NCBI RefSeq assembly: GCF_024734895.1
Contig: NZ_CP091430.1
Span: 930,001-994,000, forward strand
DNA length: 64,000 bases
Direction: 5' to 3'
Source: Paenibacillus spongiae
GTDB taxonomy: Bacteria; Bacillota; Bacilli; Paenibacillales; Paenibacillaceae
Shown here: piece after piece, positions 29,161 through 39,400 of the stretch
Numbering within the stretch: position 1 is the stretch's first letter
Layout of the letters: the number at the start of each line of letters is the position of its first letter
The notes under the pieces: model-generated
Databases searched by the model: none
What the model was told of the DNA's origin: nothing
Seen by the model: the letters and a program-made list of their open reading frames with translations, nothing else
Made by a program: the position numbers and the translations under genes

Positions 29161-30717
29161 ATGACTGAAAATAATGATTTGCTGACAGATGAGCAAATGA
29201 TTCATTTTATTACAAAAGGTTATGTTGTGCTTCGCAACGAATTGCCGGAGCAGCTTCACCGGAAAGTGATGAGCAGCATTAATTATGCTTTCCAGGAAGA
29301 GGGGAACCCGGGCAATAACATTTTGCCGCGTGTGCCGGAAATTCAGCAATTTTTCGAGACGCCGGTTGTGAAAGGGGCTTTGACCAGCCTGCTTGGCCCC
29401 GATTACTATATGCATCCGCATCGGCATTGCCATTTCAATAAGCCCGGCAACCCGGAAGGGCAATGGCATAAGGACGGCTTCTGGTCTTCCATGCGCAGCC
29501 ACCGTCCTTGGTGGGCCATGATTTTCTACTATACGCAGGACGTAACGGAAGAGCTGGGGCCAACGGCTATTATGCCGGGCACGCAATATTACGAGAAGTT
29601 CGTCGGCGATCGCGGCGAGACGCTGCTGCCGACCGGCAAAGCGGGTACGATGGTGCTCGTGCACTTCGATCTGTGGCATAAAGCTTCGCTCAATTTCTCC
29701 CAGATCGACCGCTATATGCTGAAATTCCAGTTCGTACGGCTGCATGCTTCGACAGCGCCAAGCTGGAACCATCAGAGCGCAGAACTGAAAGTGCCGGCCG
29801 GACTGCCGGCCGAGCATTTGAATCTGTGGCAGGACGTATGGAACTGGCTTCGCGGGGAGTCGACCATGAGCGGCATTGGCGCCGCTGCCGATGCGTTGGA
29901 ACTACAGCGTCTGGAGCAGGCACTGGCCTCGGAGGATGCCTCCGTTCGTGGCCGGGCAGCCGATGAGCTGGGCCTGATCGGAGAAGCGGCTGGTTCTTGC
30001 GCGCCTGCACTGGGCAAGCTGCTGGCGGATCCGGCTGAGACGACAGCGTTGAATGCAGCGTATGCGCTTGGTCATATGGGCGAGCAAGGCATTGCGGAAC
30101 TGATCCGGCAATTGTCGGAAGGGAAGACGCAAGTGGCCGAGCGGGCCGCTTACGGCTTGCAGGGAGCCGGTGCCGCTGCGGTGCCGGGGCTGGTCGGCTT
30201 GCTGAAGCACTCCGATGAGAAGAAAGCGGCATTCGCTGCATACACTCTTGGGATGATCGGACCGGATGCCGGCGAAGGTGTTCCTGCGCTGATCGAGGCG
30301 GCGAAAGCGGACAGCGAGTGGTTGCGCCGCAATGCGGTTGAGTCGCTTGGCATGGTTGCGGAGCCCGCGGAACTGGTCGTTCCCGCGCTGGCAGAGGAGC
30401 TCACGGCATCGCTAAAGGCGGAATCTACGCCAGTACCCGAGCGGTCCGGCGATTCCTTCATCAATATGCAGAGATACATTGCCAATAAAATCGGCTATAC
30501 GGCTGCCCTTTCGCTGCTGCGCGCCGGCAAAAATGGCGAATCCGCGCAAGTCATTCGGGCGTTGGAGGATGCTATGGGGAGCAAGGATCGCTATGTGCGC
30601 GCCTATGCGATGGAAGCCTTGACACACTTGCAGTCGAAGGAAGCAATGAATGTTCTGATCCGCTATTACCGTACCGCGCGCTGGTGCCCGGATACGAACA
30701 AAGCGAGCTCGTTCTGA
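29161..30717 (+). CDS. Phytanoyl-CoA dioxygenase-like protein fused to HEAT repeats
   Basis: A 518-aa two-part protein. Residues 1 to about 210 form a PhyH-type Fe(II)/2-oxoglutarate dioxygenase with the HxD motif (His103, Asp105 in WHKDGF), a distal His173 (LWHKAS) and an Arg184 that could bind 2-oxoglutarate. Residues about 235-505 are Ala/Leu-rich HEAT repeats, for example AAYALGHMGEQG and AAYTLGMIGPDAGEG. PhyH members hydroxylate varied small molecules, so the substrate is open. The fusion is unusual. The gene lies between the importer and the enolase-superfamily enzyme, suggesting action on the imported compound. Confidence 0.85.
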   Translation: MTENNDLLTDEQMIHFITKGYVVLRNELPEQLHRKVMSSINYAFQEEGNPGNNILPRVPEIQQFFETPVVKGALTSLLGPDYYMHPHRHCHFNKPGNPEGQWHKDGFWSSMRSHRPWWAMIFYYTQDVTEELGPTAIMPGTQYYEKFVGDRGETLLPTGKAGTMVLVHFDLWHKASLNFSQIDRYMLKFQFVRLHASTAPSWNHQSAELKVPAGLPAEHLNLWQDVWNWLRGESTMSGIGAAADALELQRLEQALASEDASVRGRAADELGLIGEAAGSCAPALGKLLADPAETTALNAAYALGHMGEQGIAELIRQLSEGKTQVAERAAYGLQGAGAAAVPGLVGLLKHSDEKKAAFAAYTLGMIGPDAGEGVPALIEAAKADSEWLRRNAVESLGMVAEPAELVVPALAEELTASLKAESTPVPERSGDSFINMQRYIANKIGYTAALSLLRAGKNGESAQVIRALEDAMGSKDRYVRAYAMEALTHLQSKEAMNVLIRYYRTARWCPDTNKASSF

Positions 30718-30727
30718 TAGCAACCCA

Positions 30728-30762
30728 CAGCCCGCAGCCATAATCTTATGGCCTGCAGGCTG
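30728..30762 (+). terminator. Hairpin between the dioxygenase and enolase genes
   Basis: CAGCCCGCAGCCATAA pairs imperfectly with TTATGGCCTGCAGGCTG. A TTTT occurs about ten bases later. Weak terminator or RNA-stability element. Confidence 0.45.
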
Positions 30763-30845
30763 TCTGCTGCTTTTAATCCATGCTGTTCTTATGATGAAAT
30801 GACGTAACTATACCGCTCAGCAGTAGAAAAAGGAGAGATAACCGG

Positions 30846-31943
30846 ATGAAAATTACGAAGGTAGAGAGCTTCGCGCTGCATGTGCCGATTACACCGCCGA
30901 TTACGGATGCGATTAACGCCGCAAGTCACTGGGGGCTTCCCGGGGTGCGGATTTATACCGATGAAGGCATTGTCGGTTACGGATATACGGGAACATGTGC
31001 GCTCGGGGACGAAATGATCGTGCAGACGATCGATCGTTACTACGGGCCGGCCTTAATCGGGAAAGATCCGTTTATGGTGAAGGAAATTTGGGACGATCTG
31101 CGCTTCGGCGCCATGCATTGGGTCGGCCGCGCAGGTATCGCCCATATGGCGCTGGCTGCTGTGGATATCGCGCTCTGGGACATCATTTCCAAGGCGGCAG
31201 GCAAGCCGTTGTGGAAATATTTGGGTGGTCACAAGCCGCAGCGCATCAAAGCGTACAATACAAACGGCGGCTGGCTGAACTGGACGAAGGAGCGTCTTAT
31301 CCGCGACGTATCGGAGATCGTCGAGCAAGGCTTTACCGGGGTGAAGATGAAAGTCGGCAAGCCGGATTCCCGCGAAGACTACGATCGGGTTAAAGCGGTT
31401 CGCAAGGTCATCGGCGACGATATTATTTTGATGATCGATGTGAACCAGCAATGGAACATTACGACGGCAATGACGTGGGGGAAAAAGCTGGAGGAATTCG
31501 ATCTGTACTGGCTGGAGGAGCCGCTCAATCCCGATGATGTGATGGGCCATAAGAAGCTGGCGGACGAACTGAACGTGCCGATTGCGCTTGGCGAGCATGT
31601 GTACAATAAATATGCTTTCCGCGACTATATTCATCAAGGCGCCGTCGAGTATGTGCAGGCGGATGTTACTCGTCTGGGTGGCATTACCGAGTGGCTGCAG
31701 GTTGCAGGACTGGCCGCGGCTTATGATTTGCCGATGTGTCCGCATGTCGGCGATATGGGACAAATTCATCAGCATTTGGTCGCCTCCACGCAAAATGCGA
31801 TCATGCTGGAATATATCCCGTGGATTCGGGACATTTTTGTGGAACCTGCGACTGTGGAGAACGGCTACTACGTGCTGCCGCAAATGCCGGGCGCTTCGAC
31901 GGAGATGAAGCCGGACTGCTTCGAGAAGTTCCGCGTCCTCTAG
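30846..31943 (+). CDS. Mandelate racemase/muconate lactonizing enzyme family protein
   Basis: A 365-aa enolase-superfamily enzyme. The capping domain comprises about residues 1-125; the barrel carries KMK (Lys167, Lys169), metal ligands Asp198, Glu224 and Glu250, and the Asp273/His300 dyad (CPHVG). This is the mandelate-racemase subgroup arrangement, shared by many sugar-acid dehydratases. Specificity cannot be deduced. ATG 30846 follows AAGGAGAG. It is the last gene of the GntR/ABC cluster. Confidence 0.9.
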   Translation: MKITKVESFALHVPITPPITDAINAASHWGLPGVRIYTDEGIVGYGYTGTCALGDEMIVQTIDRYYGPALIGKDPFMVKEIWDDLRFGAMHWVGRAGIAHMALAAVDIALWDIISKAAGKPLWKYLGGHKPQRIKAYNTNGGWLNWTKERLIRDVSEIVEQGFTGVKMKVGKPDSREDYDRVKAVRKVIGDDIILMIDVNQQWNITTAMTWGKKLEEFDLYWLEEPLNPDDVMGHKKLADELNVPIALGEHVYNKYAFRDYIHQGAVEYVQADVTRLGGITEWLQVAGLAAAYDLPMCPHVGDMGQIHQHLVASTQNAIMLEYIPWIRDIFVEPATVENGYYVLPQMPGASTEMKPDCFEKFRVL

Positions 31944-31971
31944 TTTGCTGCACCTGGATGCCGCGTGATGA

Positions 31972-32094
31972 TGGCCTGCAATCTGTATGGCCGGCTGGAT
32001 CGACACCGCCCGGCAAGCGGGCATCGGAAGCATTGCGCTCTGGCGGCTCGGCGATATCGGTTCTGCCACGGTAAACTATTTGCGTACGCAATAA
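31972..32094 (+). pseudogene. C-terminal fragment resembling a GH18-like hydrolase
   Basis: An open stretch with no start, encoding GWIDTARQAGIGSIALWRLG, then a short tail and a stop at 32092-32094, followed directly by a terminator. The IALWRLG pattern is reminiscent of the end of glycoside hydrolase 18/spore-hydrolase domains. The family link is weak and from memory. Confidence 0.35.
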
Positions 32095-32099
32095 AGACG

Positions 32100-32131
32100 A
32101 AAGCCCGAGCGGATCATGCGCTTGGGCTTTT
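32100..32131 (+). terminator. Intrinsic terminator
   Basis: AAAGCCCGAGCG / GCGCTTGGGCTTT stem followed by TTTT. Confidence 0.75.
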
Positions 32132-32396
32132 GAGCGCTGGCGGGGTCCCTGGCTAGCCGCTTCATGGCCGGGAGGCGTAGGCCGAAAGATGACTGCCAAA
32201 GCGGCACTAAGTTCGACGCTTACTATATAAAGGCAAGCCGTGCCGAGGGCTGGGTCCATGCGAAGAAGAAAGTTGCCGGCCAATAGTGGTATAATCGGAT
32301 TAGCACGGTCTTATTGCGGTAAGATATGGAATGACAGGACAAGCTGTGCTATCTAGAGATAATCCGGAATGTACAAATATAGGAGGTTGGATACAT

Positions 32397-33752
32397 ATGG
32401 CATATGAAGCCTATTTCAAAGAAAGAAGAGAAGAGCATCTGAACGAGCTCAAGGAATGGATCTCGATTCCGAGCATCTCCGCGCTGTCCGAGCATAAGGC
32501 GGATGTGAACAGGGCCGCGGGCTGGCTGGCTGACACATTGAAGAAAGCGGGACTGGAGAACGTCGATATTCACCAGACTGCGGGCCATCCCATCGTTTAT
32601 GCGGATCATCTGCACGCGCCGGGCAAACCGACGATCCTTGTGTACGGCCATTATGACGTACAGCCGGTAGATCCGCTGCATCTATGGGAAACCCCTCCCT
32701 TCGAACCGGATATACGCGACAATAAGCTGTACGCACGAGGAGCCACGGACGACAAGGGACAGCTCTTTCTGCACCTTAAGGCGATAGAAGCCATTCTCCG
32801 GCAGGAGAAGGCGCTTCCGGTCAATATCAAGGTATGCATCGAGGGAGAAGAAGAAATATCGAGTGCCAACCTGCATCCCTTCCTGGAAGCGAACAAGGAG
32901 AAGCTCGCGGCGGATGCGGTTCTGATCTCCGACACGGAGTTGCTTGGGCCAGGGCGTCCGGCGATCTGCACCGGTCTTCGCGGACTATGCTCGCTGGACG
33001 TTTCCGTCCGGACGGCCAAGACGGATCTCCACTCCGGGACCTACGGGGGAGGCGTTCCGAATGCGTTACATGCACTGGTTACTCTGCTGTCATCGCTGCA
33101 TGATGAGCAGGGGCGGGTAAGCGTCGGCGGGTTCTATGACGATGTGCCGGAACTGACGGAGGAAATGCGTGCCGAGCTTGCGAAGAAGGGCTTTGACGAA
33201 GAGCAGCTGAAGGCAAGGCTCGATCTGGATGCCCTGTTCGGCGAGGAAGGCTATACGTATGTGGAACGGACCGGGGCGCGGCCGACGCTCGAGATTAACG
33301 GGATGTACGGCGGCTTCCAGGGAGAAGGCACGAAGACCGTCATTCCGGCGGAAGCGCATGCCAAGATTACGTGCCGGCTGGTAGGCCAGCAGAAGCCGCA
33401 GGATATTCTCGACAAAATCGAGCGGCATATCCGCAGCCATACGCCTGCGGGGGCCAGAGTGACCGTCGTGCAAAGGGAGAAGGGCAATCCGTTCACCATC
33501 GAGCCTTCGATTCCGCTGCTGCAGCAGGCAGCCGATGCCTACGAGCAGGTGTACGGAACCCGTCCGGTGTTCACGAAGGACGGCGGCTCCATTCCGATTG
33601 TCGAAGCCTTCGCCCGCGAGCTGTCCGCGCCGGTGGTGCTGATGGGCTTCGGTCTTCCCACCGAGAATCTGCACGCGCCGAATGAGCATTTTCACTTGGA
33701 GAACTTCGACAAGGGTCTGCTCACGATCGTTAATTTCTTGAAGCGTTTCTAA
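32397..33752 (+). CDS. M20-family metallopeptidase (dipeptidase)
   Basis: A 451-aa cytosolic zinc peptidase of the M20 family. The metal site appears in YGHYDVQPVD (His/Asp) and ARGATDDKGQ, the catalytic Glu-Glu in IEGEEEISS, and the dimerisation domain contains HSGTYGG. It probably cleaves dipeptides. ATG 32397 with AGGAGG at 32381; the in-frame extension to 32331 has no better RBS. An extended -10 (TGGTATAAT, 32287-32295) lies upstream. Confidence 0.92.
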   Translation: MAYEAYFKERREEHLNELKEWISIPSISALSEHKADVNRAAGWLADTLKKAGLENVDIHQTAGHPIVYADHLHAPGKPTILVYGHYDVQPVDPLHLWETPPFEPDIRDNKLYARGATDDKGQLFLHLKAIEAILRQEKALPVNIKVCIEGEEEISSANLHPFLEANKEKLAADAVLISDTELLGPGRPAICTGLRGLCSLDVSVRTAKTDLHSGTYGGGVPNALHALVTLLSSLHDEQGRVSVGGFYDDVPELTEEMRAELAKKGFDEEQLKARLDLDALFGEEGYTYVERTGARPTLEINGMYGGFQGEGTKTVIPAEAHAKITCRLVGQQKPQDILDKIERHIRSHTPAGARVTVVQREKGNPFTIEPSIPLLQQAADAYEQVYGTRPVFTKDGGSIPIVEAFARELSAPVVLMGFGLPTENLHAPNEHFHLENFDKGLLTIVNFLKRF

Positions 33753-33807
33753 TTGGGCCGTATTAGAAGCTGCCTCCAGTTCCCCGGCAGGCTGAATAGA
33801 TATCGGG

Positions 33808-33844
33808 AAAGCGGTTGAGCCGGGGACGGTTCAACCGCTTTTTT
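33808..33844 (+). terminator. Intrinsic terminator of the dipeptidase gene
   Basis: AAAGCGGTTGAGCC / GGTTCAACCGCTTT stem with a T run. Confidence 0.88.
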
Positions 33845-34094
33845 ATTCTCTCGGCTGGTGTTTGCTGCACCGAAGGTACAGCTCTCAATTACCGTGTTCC
33901 GTGACAGCCGTATATGAAGCCCGCCCTGCATCGAGTGCATCCCCACCTAGCACGATGTGTGACAAACGGTATCGTCCGCCAAGGAGAATCCGGATTTCAT
34001 CCATCCTATACAATGAACGTCTCTGAAATGGGTAATATATGGAGAGGATGCGATAGCTGTGGTTTAGACTTGGGAAGAAATGAGGGATGAACAG

Positions 34095-34922
34095 ATGACA
34101 TTGACGCCGGAGCAGCGCATTACGTTACATGGGTTCAATAACCTGACGAAATCCTTAAGCTTCAATATGTATGATATTTGCTACACCAAGACGAAGGAGG
34201 AGCGCGAGGCTTACATCGCTTACATTGACGAACAATATAACTCCGACCGGCTCAAGCGGATCCTGGAGACGGTAACGGACATTATCGGCGCGCATGTGCT
34301 GAATATTGCCCAGCAGGATTATGTGCCGCAGGGGGCGAGCGTCACGCTGCTCATCTCGGAGGGGCCGGTGGTCGAGGTCCCGACAGAATCCTTTGCCGAA
34401 TCCCCGGGGCCGCTGCCGGAATCGGTCGTCTTGCAGTTGGATAAGAGTCATATTACGGTCCATACGTATCCGGAATATCATCCGGATGAGGGAATCAGCA
34501 CCTTCCGGGCGGATATCGACGTATCGACCTGCGGCGAAATTTCACCGCTGAAGGCGTTGAATTACTTAATTCATTCCTTCGATACCGACATTATGACGCT
34601 GGATTACCGCGTACGGGGGTTCACAAGGGATATACAAGGCCATAAGCTGTTCATCGACCATGATATCAGCTCCATTCAGAACTACATTCCCGATGAAATC
34701 AAACGCCAGTACGATATGATCGACGTGAATGTCTATCAGGAGAATATTTTCCATACCAAATGCAAGCTGCGCCAGTTCGATCTCAATAACTATTTGTTCG
34801 GCTACACGAAGGACAAGCTGGAGCCGGGTGAAGAGAGGGAAATAACAGACCGGTTAAAGACGGAGATGGACGAAATCTTCTATGGCAAAAATATAAGCCG
34901 TGCATCGTCGAACACGGTATAA
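34095..34922 (+). CDS. speD: S-adenosylmethionine decarboxylase proenzyme (E. coli-type SpeD)
   Basis: A 275-aa pyruvoyl-dependent decarboxylase supplying aminopropyl groups for spermidine. Autocleavage is expected between Lys117 and Ser118 in [14 protein letters not shown], with Ser118 becoming the pyruvoyl group. It is the long E. coli-like form rather than the short B. subtilis SpeH form (about 126 aa). ATG 34095 with GAGGG is preferred; ATG 34080 is an alternative start. No speE lies next to it. Confidence 0.92.
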   Translation: MTLTPEQRITLHGFNNLTKSLSFNMYDICYTKTKEEREAYIAYIDEQYNSDRLKRILETVTDIIGAHVLNIAQQDYVPQGASVTLLISEGPVVEVPTESFAESPGPLPESVVLQLDKSHITVHTYPEYHPDEGISTFRADIDVSTCGEISPLKALNYLIHSFDTDIMTLDYRVRGFTRDIQGHKLFIDHDISSIQNYIPDEIKRQYDMIDVNVYQENIFHTKCKLRQFDLNNYLFGYTKDKLEPGEEREITDRLKTEMDEIFYGKNISRASSNTV

Positions 34923-34953
34923 CGACAGGGCGGCTGGTGCTCATTTCAATAAG

Positions 34954-34990
34954 AAGAAGCCTTGGAACCGAATCCGGTCCAAGGCTTCTT
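34954..34990. terminator. Convergent terminator between speD and the AraC gene
   Basis: AAGAAGCCTTGGA / TCCAAGGCTTCTT stem. The minus side continues with a T-rich CTTCTTCTTATT. Confidence 0.75.
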
Positions 34991-35018
34991 GCCGCTGTCC
35001 TGTGCCATGGCGGGCAGC

Positions 35019-35894
35019 TTAGAGCGCAATACGAAGCTTGCCGATGAATTCCTTCGGCGTGCATCCGTTATAGCGTTTGAACAGCTTATAGAAGTGGGCC
35101 ATGTTTACGATACCGACGCCGCCCGCCACTTGAGCCACGTTCCAATTTTCCGTCAGCAGCAGAAGCTCCGCTTTCTTGATCCGTTTCTGATTCACGTAAT
35201 CGGTGAAAGAGATGCCCATCGTTTTTTTGAAAAACTTCGAGAAATACGAGTAGCTCATATGCGCCAGAGCGCTCACGTCCTGCAGCTCGATCTTGTCGTC
35301 GAGATGCTCGTCCACATAAGCCAATATGGGCAGCAGCAGCTGAACCCCTCCGGCATCCTGCCGTTCCAGAATGCCGAGGGTATCGCTGCGCAGCAGCGTC
35401 AGCATCAAATCCTTCATGTGCATGCTGGTTGCAATCTCATAACCCTTCGGCCTATCGTGCATCTCCCGATATATATTGGCGAATAGGCGGCCGATGTCCG
35501 CTTTGACCGCTTCATTGGTCTCCAGGACATAGTTGAGGCAGTCCAGCGGCTGATCGATCTCCATGAACATCCGGTAATACATCTGCATAGCCGGATCGAA
35601 GTAAGCGGAGAACTCGACATGCAGCACATAGTAGACAAGCTCCTCCTCGCCGATTTTTCGGCTGAAATGAAGCTGGGACGATCCGATTACGCAGCTGTCT
35701 CCCGCCTTCAAATGATACACATGATCCTTCGTATGGACATCGAGCTGACCGCGCTCCATGAAGATGAACTCGACCGGTTTATGATAATGCCAGATCCAGT
35801 CGATCGGATACTCAATTCCCTTGTTAACGAGCTGCCAAATTTTCACGCATAGAATGGGATTCTGGTATTCAATCGGCTCTTGATAAACGTCCAC
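35019..35894 (-). CDS. AraC-family transcriptional regulator
   Basis: A 291-aa cytosolic regulator. The N-terminal cupin-like sensing domain (HYHKPVEFIFMERGQL, then HLKAGDSCVIGSSQLHF) is followed by a C-terminal double HTH (about 190-288: ALAHMSYSYFSKFFKKTMG, then VGIVNMAHFYKLFKRYNGCTPKE). GTG start at 35894 with GGAGAG. It is divergent from the large secreted hydrolase gene and may control it. Confidence 0.9.
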   Translation of the reverse strand: MDVYQEPIEYQNPILCVKIWQLVNKGIEYPIDWIWHYHKPVEFIFMERGQLDVHTKDHVYHLKAGDSCVIGSSQLHFSRKIGEEELVYYVLHVEFSAYFDPAMQMYYRMFMEIDQPLDCLNYVLETNEAVKADIGRLFANIYREMHDRPKGYEIATSMHMKDLMLTLLRSDTLGILERQDAGGVQLLLPILAYVDEHLDDKIELQDVSALAHMSYSYFSKFFKKTMGISFTDYVNQKRIKKAELLLLTENWNVAQVAGGVGIVNMAHFYKLFKRYNGCTPKEFIGKLRIAL

Positions 35895-36380
35895 GTTGCA
35901 ATCTCTCCATATATCAAGGTTATCAAGCTGTCAGGTATGGCTGAATAGGCAGACATTCATTCGAAACAATGGTGAGAGGCGAGTTAAATAATGGAATTCT
36001 GTATATTCATTATACACGATACCGGAGCGGGCTGAATATATAGCTGACACAGTAAAAGGGGCGCTAAGGACCGATAGAGCCGAAGGAGCAATCGCCCGAT
36101 CATGACGGCATGATGATAGCGAAAAATCAGCAATATGTTGTAACGAATCCAACATAAGTGTGTTGTATAATGCAGGTAAAGGAGGACAAATGAGGGAATT
36201 GTTCCGCTGCGGTTGATCGCTTTTATTGCTCCCGTTGCAGCCGTGTTTCTTGATCCACTAAGCTCGTTGAGCTGTGGAAACACATCTGCAAAAGTCGCAC
36301 TAAAATCGACAACCTACGCCGCAATTTGAGATCGAAGATCGGATACGAAGATCAAAACCTTACAACCTGAACCGCTAAAA
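35895..36380. other. Divergent regulatory region between the AraC and hydrolase genes
   Basis: Contains the palindrome at 36136-36154, a TATAAT at 36166-36171 without a clear -35, and no credible ORF. Confidence 0.5.
36136..36154. repeat. Fifth copy of the TGTTGTA-type 19-bp palindrome
   Basis: TGTTGTAACGAATCCAACA has the same length and arm sequence as the array at 20885-21067. A further half-copy (TGTTGTATAATGCA) follows at 36161. Confidence 0.5.
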
Positions 36381-36394
36381 TGCAAGCGCTATCA
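36381..36394 (+). promoter_or_regulatory. cre-like site (CcpA)
   Basis: TGCAAGCGCTATCA matches the TGnnAnCGnnnnCA core of catabolite-responsive elements and lies six bases before the RBS of the large hydrolase. Confidence 0.6.
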
Positions 36395-36410
36395 TTATTG
36401 GAGGTGAATG

Positions 36411-39400
36411 ATGTTGTTATTGTGGAAACGGTCATGGTTAATTGGGGGAATGGCCATCCTTCTGGCATTGTCGACGGTGACGCTGGGCTACGATGATGCA
36501 GGCGGCGGGATTGCCCGGGCCAGCGGCGCGCCCGTCACGTATACGCAGGATTTCTCGAATGTTGTGGAATCGCCTGGCCCGGTATGGGACATCGACGATA
36601 CATGGCAGGGCAATAACGCCCAGATCGTCGGCGGTGCGCTAACGAATCTCGAAGGCGGCTTGCATGGCTTGCGCTACAAGAAAACGACGCCCGCCACAGG
36701 AACGTATACGGCGCAATTCGACCTGGTGTCCGCGCCTGGAGATACCTCGCCTTGGATGACGCTGTATGTGGGCTTGCGTCTGGGCACGTACAGCAGACAA
36801 GCGAATGAGCCCGACGGCCTGTGGCTTGCGTTCAAGGACAATAAGATCGGCATGAGGACGAATAACTGGCCGGAAACGACGTACATGACCATCGACTATG
36901 ATTTCTACGAAGCGCGGAGAGTCTTTATTGAAGACAACGTCGATCAGGACATCGTGAAAATTTACGTCCAGGATGATCAAGGAAGCAAAACCTTCGTCGC
37001 GCAGGTGAACATTCAAGGCCAGTCTGTCGGCATGTATGCCGCGGACGATCTCGCGACGCCCAAAATCACGACAGATCTCTCCTACCAGCTTGCTAAATCC
37101 GGCTATATCAATTGGTGGGTTCACATCACGCCCGGCGTCTTTCTGGACAATGTCTCCGTCATTACGGAAGCGGGAACGGATTCCGTCGATTTTCCGAACG
37201 ATACGGTCATCCGCGATGAGATCTGGGAGGTGAACAACGCCCGGGTGATCGACGGGGCGCTGACGAATCAGAACGGCGGCTTATACGGGCTCCGCTTCAA
37301 GAAGAAGACGGCGGCAGCCGGCAGCTACCAGGTGAAGTTTGATCTGCAGGCTGCGCCTGAGGATACGTCCCCGTGGATGACGATGTACGTGGGCTTGCGT
37401 CTTAGCAGTTATTCATCGCAGGCGAACGAATCGACCGGCCTGTGGCTGGCCTTCAAGGATAACAAGGTCGGCATCCGCACGAATAACTGGCCGCTGACCG
37501 GATATGTTCAAATTCCGTACAGTTTCGCGGATAAGCGGACGATCGAGCTCGAAGACGATCTGGATCAGAATATCGTGAAGATCTACGTCAACGACGATCA
37601 GGGCGTAAAGCAATTCGTCGCACAGGTTGCGATCGACGATGAGAATGTCATGCTGTACGCGGCGGATAATCTGCAGACGCCGGCCGTCACCTCCCAGCCG
37701 GGATATGCCATTGGCAAGAGCGGATTCATCAACTGGTGGGTCCACAATACGCCGAACATTGTGCTGGATAACGTTTCCGTCACGACAGCCGAATACGAGC
37801 GGCCGCCGTACGAAGCGGCGGAGCCCTTCCAGTACCGGGACGTGTACAGCGATACATGGGTAGCTACCGACGATTTGTCCCGAACCTCCCCCGACTACGC
37901 GGTTGCGGGAGCACCGAAGGACAAGAAGGTCGGCATGTTCTATTTTCTATGGCATGACGCCTCGTCGGGTCAAATCTATGACCATAACAAAACCTATCTG
38001 GAAGGCGGCGTGAACGCGGTATGGGATATCATCCCGCAGGGGCCGCTCGGATTCGCGCATTATTGGGCGGAGCCGTACTTCGGCTACTACCGTTCCGACG
38101 ATCGCTGGGTCATCCGCAAGCATGCGAATATGCTGACGGAAGCGGGCGTCGACTTCGTCTTCTTCGACAACTCGAATAATTTGCTGTATCCGCATATTTA
38201 TACGGTGGTTCTCGATGAATACAAGAAGATGAGAAACGAAGGGCTCGACACGCCCCAGATCGTCTTCTTCTTCGGCGATAATGCCGATTCCGGCAAGAAC
38301 ATGATGACGCAAGCCTGGGAAGAGGTATATAAGGACAATTACTACAACGAGCTGTGGTTCAAGGTCGACGGCAAGCCGCTCGTGCTCGGCAATCTCGCCA
38401 AGGTACCCAAGACGCTCCGCGAACAGTTCACGGTCCGGTCGTCGTGGGCATTCAACGGTTGGACGGGAGACGGCATGGGCAGATGGCCTTGGATCGCCGA
38501 ATATCCTCAAGCGCCGGGCAAGGATCCTGCGACAGGAGAGGTGGAGCAGCTGACCGTCGCCTCCGGCTTCCATGCGAACTCCTCCAGGGGACGCAGCTTC
38601 GCGAACGGCGAGCAGCCGACGGACGGCCTGAACGATTTCGAATTCGAGCTGCAAACGACGCCGCTCGGTCTCGCTTACGAGGAGCAGTGGAGCCGCGTAT
38701 CCGAGGTCGATCCGGAATACGTCATGCTGACCGGCTGGAACGAATGGTGGGCGGGCAGATGGGAGAACGACGCCAACGGGCAGCGGATTGCCAATACGTA
38801 TACGGTGGTGAGGAACGATCCGCTCTATAAGCATTATTACGTGGATGCGTTCAATCCCGAATTCAGCCGCGACCTCGAGCCGATGAAGGGCGGGTTCAAC
38901 GATAATTACTACTATCAGACCGTGGAGAAGATCCGACAGTTCAAGGGCGTTCGGCCGGTTCCGGCCGCGTTCGGGCAAGGGAAAATCCACGAGCACAAAG
39001 CGTTCCAGGAATGGAAGGCGGTCGGTCCGGAATACCGGGATACGCTGGGCGATACGGTACACCGGGACAGCATGTCCTTCGCGGGCGTCTATCGCTACAC
39101 GAATACGAGCGGCAGGAACGATATCGAGTATGCGAAGGTCAGCTCGGATAATCACAATTGGTACTTCTATGTGCGGACGAAGGATGCGCTCACGGCCCGT
39201 ACGGGAACGGATTGGATGAACCTGTACATTGATGCCGACCAGAATGCCGCCACCGGCTGGGAAGGCTATGATTTTATCATTAACCGTTCGGATAGCGGCG
39301 GCAAGGCGGCGATTGAGGCCAACGACGGCGGCACCTGGAATTGGACGAAGACAGGCGATGCCGAGTATACGGTCAGCGGCAATGAAATGTATATGACGAT

